Origin: Alphaproteobacteria bacterium
GTDB taxonomy: Bacteria > Pseudomonadota > Alphaproteobacteria > Bin95
Direction: 5' to 3'
Length of the DNA: 64,000 nt
Assembly: GCA_022827685.1 (NCBI GenBank)
Contig: JAJEIH010000144.1
Location: 1-64,000 of the forward strand
Shown here: piece by piece, positions 63,472 to 64,000 of the stretch
Position numbering within the stretch: position 1 is the first letter of the stretch
Layout of the letters: every line of letters starts with the position of its first letter
Program-made: the position numbers and the translations under genes
The notes under the pieces: generated by a model
What the model was told of the DNA's origin: nothing
Databases searched by the model: none
What the model saw: only the letters and a program-made list of their open reading frames with translations

Positions 63472-64000
63472 ATGCAGCACGTACATGAAATTAGGGACCC
63501 TATCCATGTCTTCATCCGCATGGATGGCGATGAACGAAAGGTATTGGACTCTCGCCCGTTTCAGCGGCTGCGACATATTCACCAGCTTGCAACGACCTAT
63601 CTGGTTTATCTGGGCGCAACACATCGCCGGTTTGAGCATTCCCTTGGTGTCATGGACCTTGCTGGTCGGGTGTTCGATGTTGTCACCAATCCAGATAACG
63701 TCTCTGAAGCAATCAAGGATCGTCTGGAACATATTTCACGAACAGACGCGCGTGCCTATTGGAAACGAATTATTAGAATGGCGGCCCTTTGTCACGATAT
63801 AGGCCATTTGCCGTTCTCTCATGCCGCAGAGAAGGAGCTGTTGCCAGAGGGTTGGGATCACGAACGGTTAACGCGAGAACTTATTTCGAGTCCTGAAATG
63901 GAAGAAATTTGGAAATCGGTTACGCCGCCGCTTCGCAGCGAAGATATAGTTAAACTCGCCATAGGCCCTCAAAAAGCAGACGATCTGGTATTTTCCGATT
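63472..64000 (+). CDS. HD-domain phosphohydrolase, partial (runs off the window)
   Basis: 176 codons are visible from ATG 63472, with no strong ribosome site. VHEIRDPIHVFIRMDGDERK, then SRPFQRLRHIHQLATTYLVY, the His in FEHSLGVMDLAG and the HD pair in ALCHDIGHLPFSHAAEKEL match the HD superfamily of SAMHD1/dGTPase-like proteins (COG1078). The 60-base line at 63661 counts 29 G+C, far below the cobalamin genes next to it. Probably the start of another acquired module; HD nucleotide hydrolases are common in such modules. Confidence 0.85.
   Translation, partial: MQHVHEIRDPIHVFIRMDGDERKVLDSRPFQRLRHIHQLATTYLVYLGATHRRFEHSLGVMDLAGRVFDVVTNPDNVSEAIKDRLEHISRTDARAYWKRIIRMAALCHDIGHLPFSHAAEKELLPEGWDHERLTRELISSPEMEEIWKSVTPPLRSEDIVKLAIGPQKADDLVFSD

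Overview
The window looks like about 64 kb of a high-GC alphaproteobacterial chromosome. Single 60-base lines in the core genes count to about 73% GC. Supporting markers are a DUF1489 gene, a bufferin (DUF2282/DUF692/DUF2063/DoxX) operon, a Liv-type amide/amino-acid ABC transporter, and the aerobic cobalamin genes cobN/cobO/cobQ/cobW. Gene content suits a free-living or host-associated marine or soil Rhodospirillales-like organism, but I cannot name a genus. The core is interrupted by several blocks of foreign character.

Layout. (1) 1-14,600 is an accessory island. It holds remnants of ISAs1-type, rve-type and IS21-type insertion sequences, a 1,403-residue lipoprotein joining an HExxH metalloprotease motif to three TbpB-like beta-barrels, two further TbpB-like barrel lipoproteins that are paralogues, a lipobox-bearing subtilisin-like autotransporter (NalP/SphB1 type), and two tandem tyrosine recombinases at its right end. 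The recombinases abut a CaiB/BaiF CoA-transferase gene that has lost its 5' third, so the island boundary is near 14.6-14.7 kb. (2) 15.8-27.1 kb is chromosomal: a DjlA-like co-chaperone, a complete branched-chain/amide ABC transporter (binding protein, LivH, LivM, LivG, LivF), two tandem 504-residue amidases, a class III aminotransferase, tRNA-Ser(GGA) and a MetE-like protein. (3) 27.2-30.2 kb is a lower-GC four-gene operon (AlbA_2/HATPase protein, a dual-OB-like unknown, two DUF488 proteins) with the look of a conflict or defence module. (4) 30.5-46.5 kb is chromosomal metabolism: an aminotransferase, an SDR, the bufABCD operon, small stress-type monooxygenases, GST, a MetA-like acyltransferase coupled to a P-loop protein, an amidase/acyl-CoA dehydrogenase/SDR operon with ATGA overlaps, an excisionase-type antitoxin with a shortened PIN toxin, an acyl-CoA dehydrogenase, UspA and a P450. 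(5) 46.5-50.6 kb is a sharply lower-GC two-gene module: a RapA-like SNF2 helicase and an acidic partner of unknown family. This is the best candidate here for an undescribed system. (6) 50.8-55.4 kb holds a flavoprotein dehydrogenase, two MaoC-fold hydratases, DUF1489, and a patchwork of a DUF6883 fragment, a GT25 glycosyltransferase and DUF4926 bracketed by a 20-nt direct repeat. (7) 55.5-63.3 kb is a cobalamin operon (cobP/cobU, cobW, cobN, cobO, a SYLF-domain gene, cobQ). (8) From 63.47 kb a low-GC HD-domain phosphohydrolase runs off the window.

Working together: the ABC transporter and the amidases next to it most plausibly import and hydrolyse an amide. The bufferin genes make and process a modified, probably copper-binding peptide. 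The cob genes cover cobalt insertion, adenosylation, amidation and the kinase step of B12 synthesis. In the left island, a NalP-like surface protease sits beside TbpB-like lipoproteins, the class of protein that NalP sheds in Neisseria. This suggests, without proving, a surface display and shedding module. Start codons were chosen from ribosome binding sites and signal peptides. All family assignments are by eye, and no database search was run.
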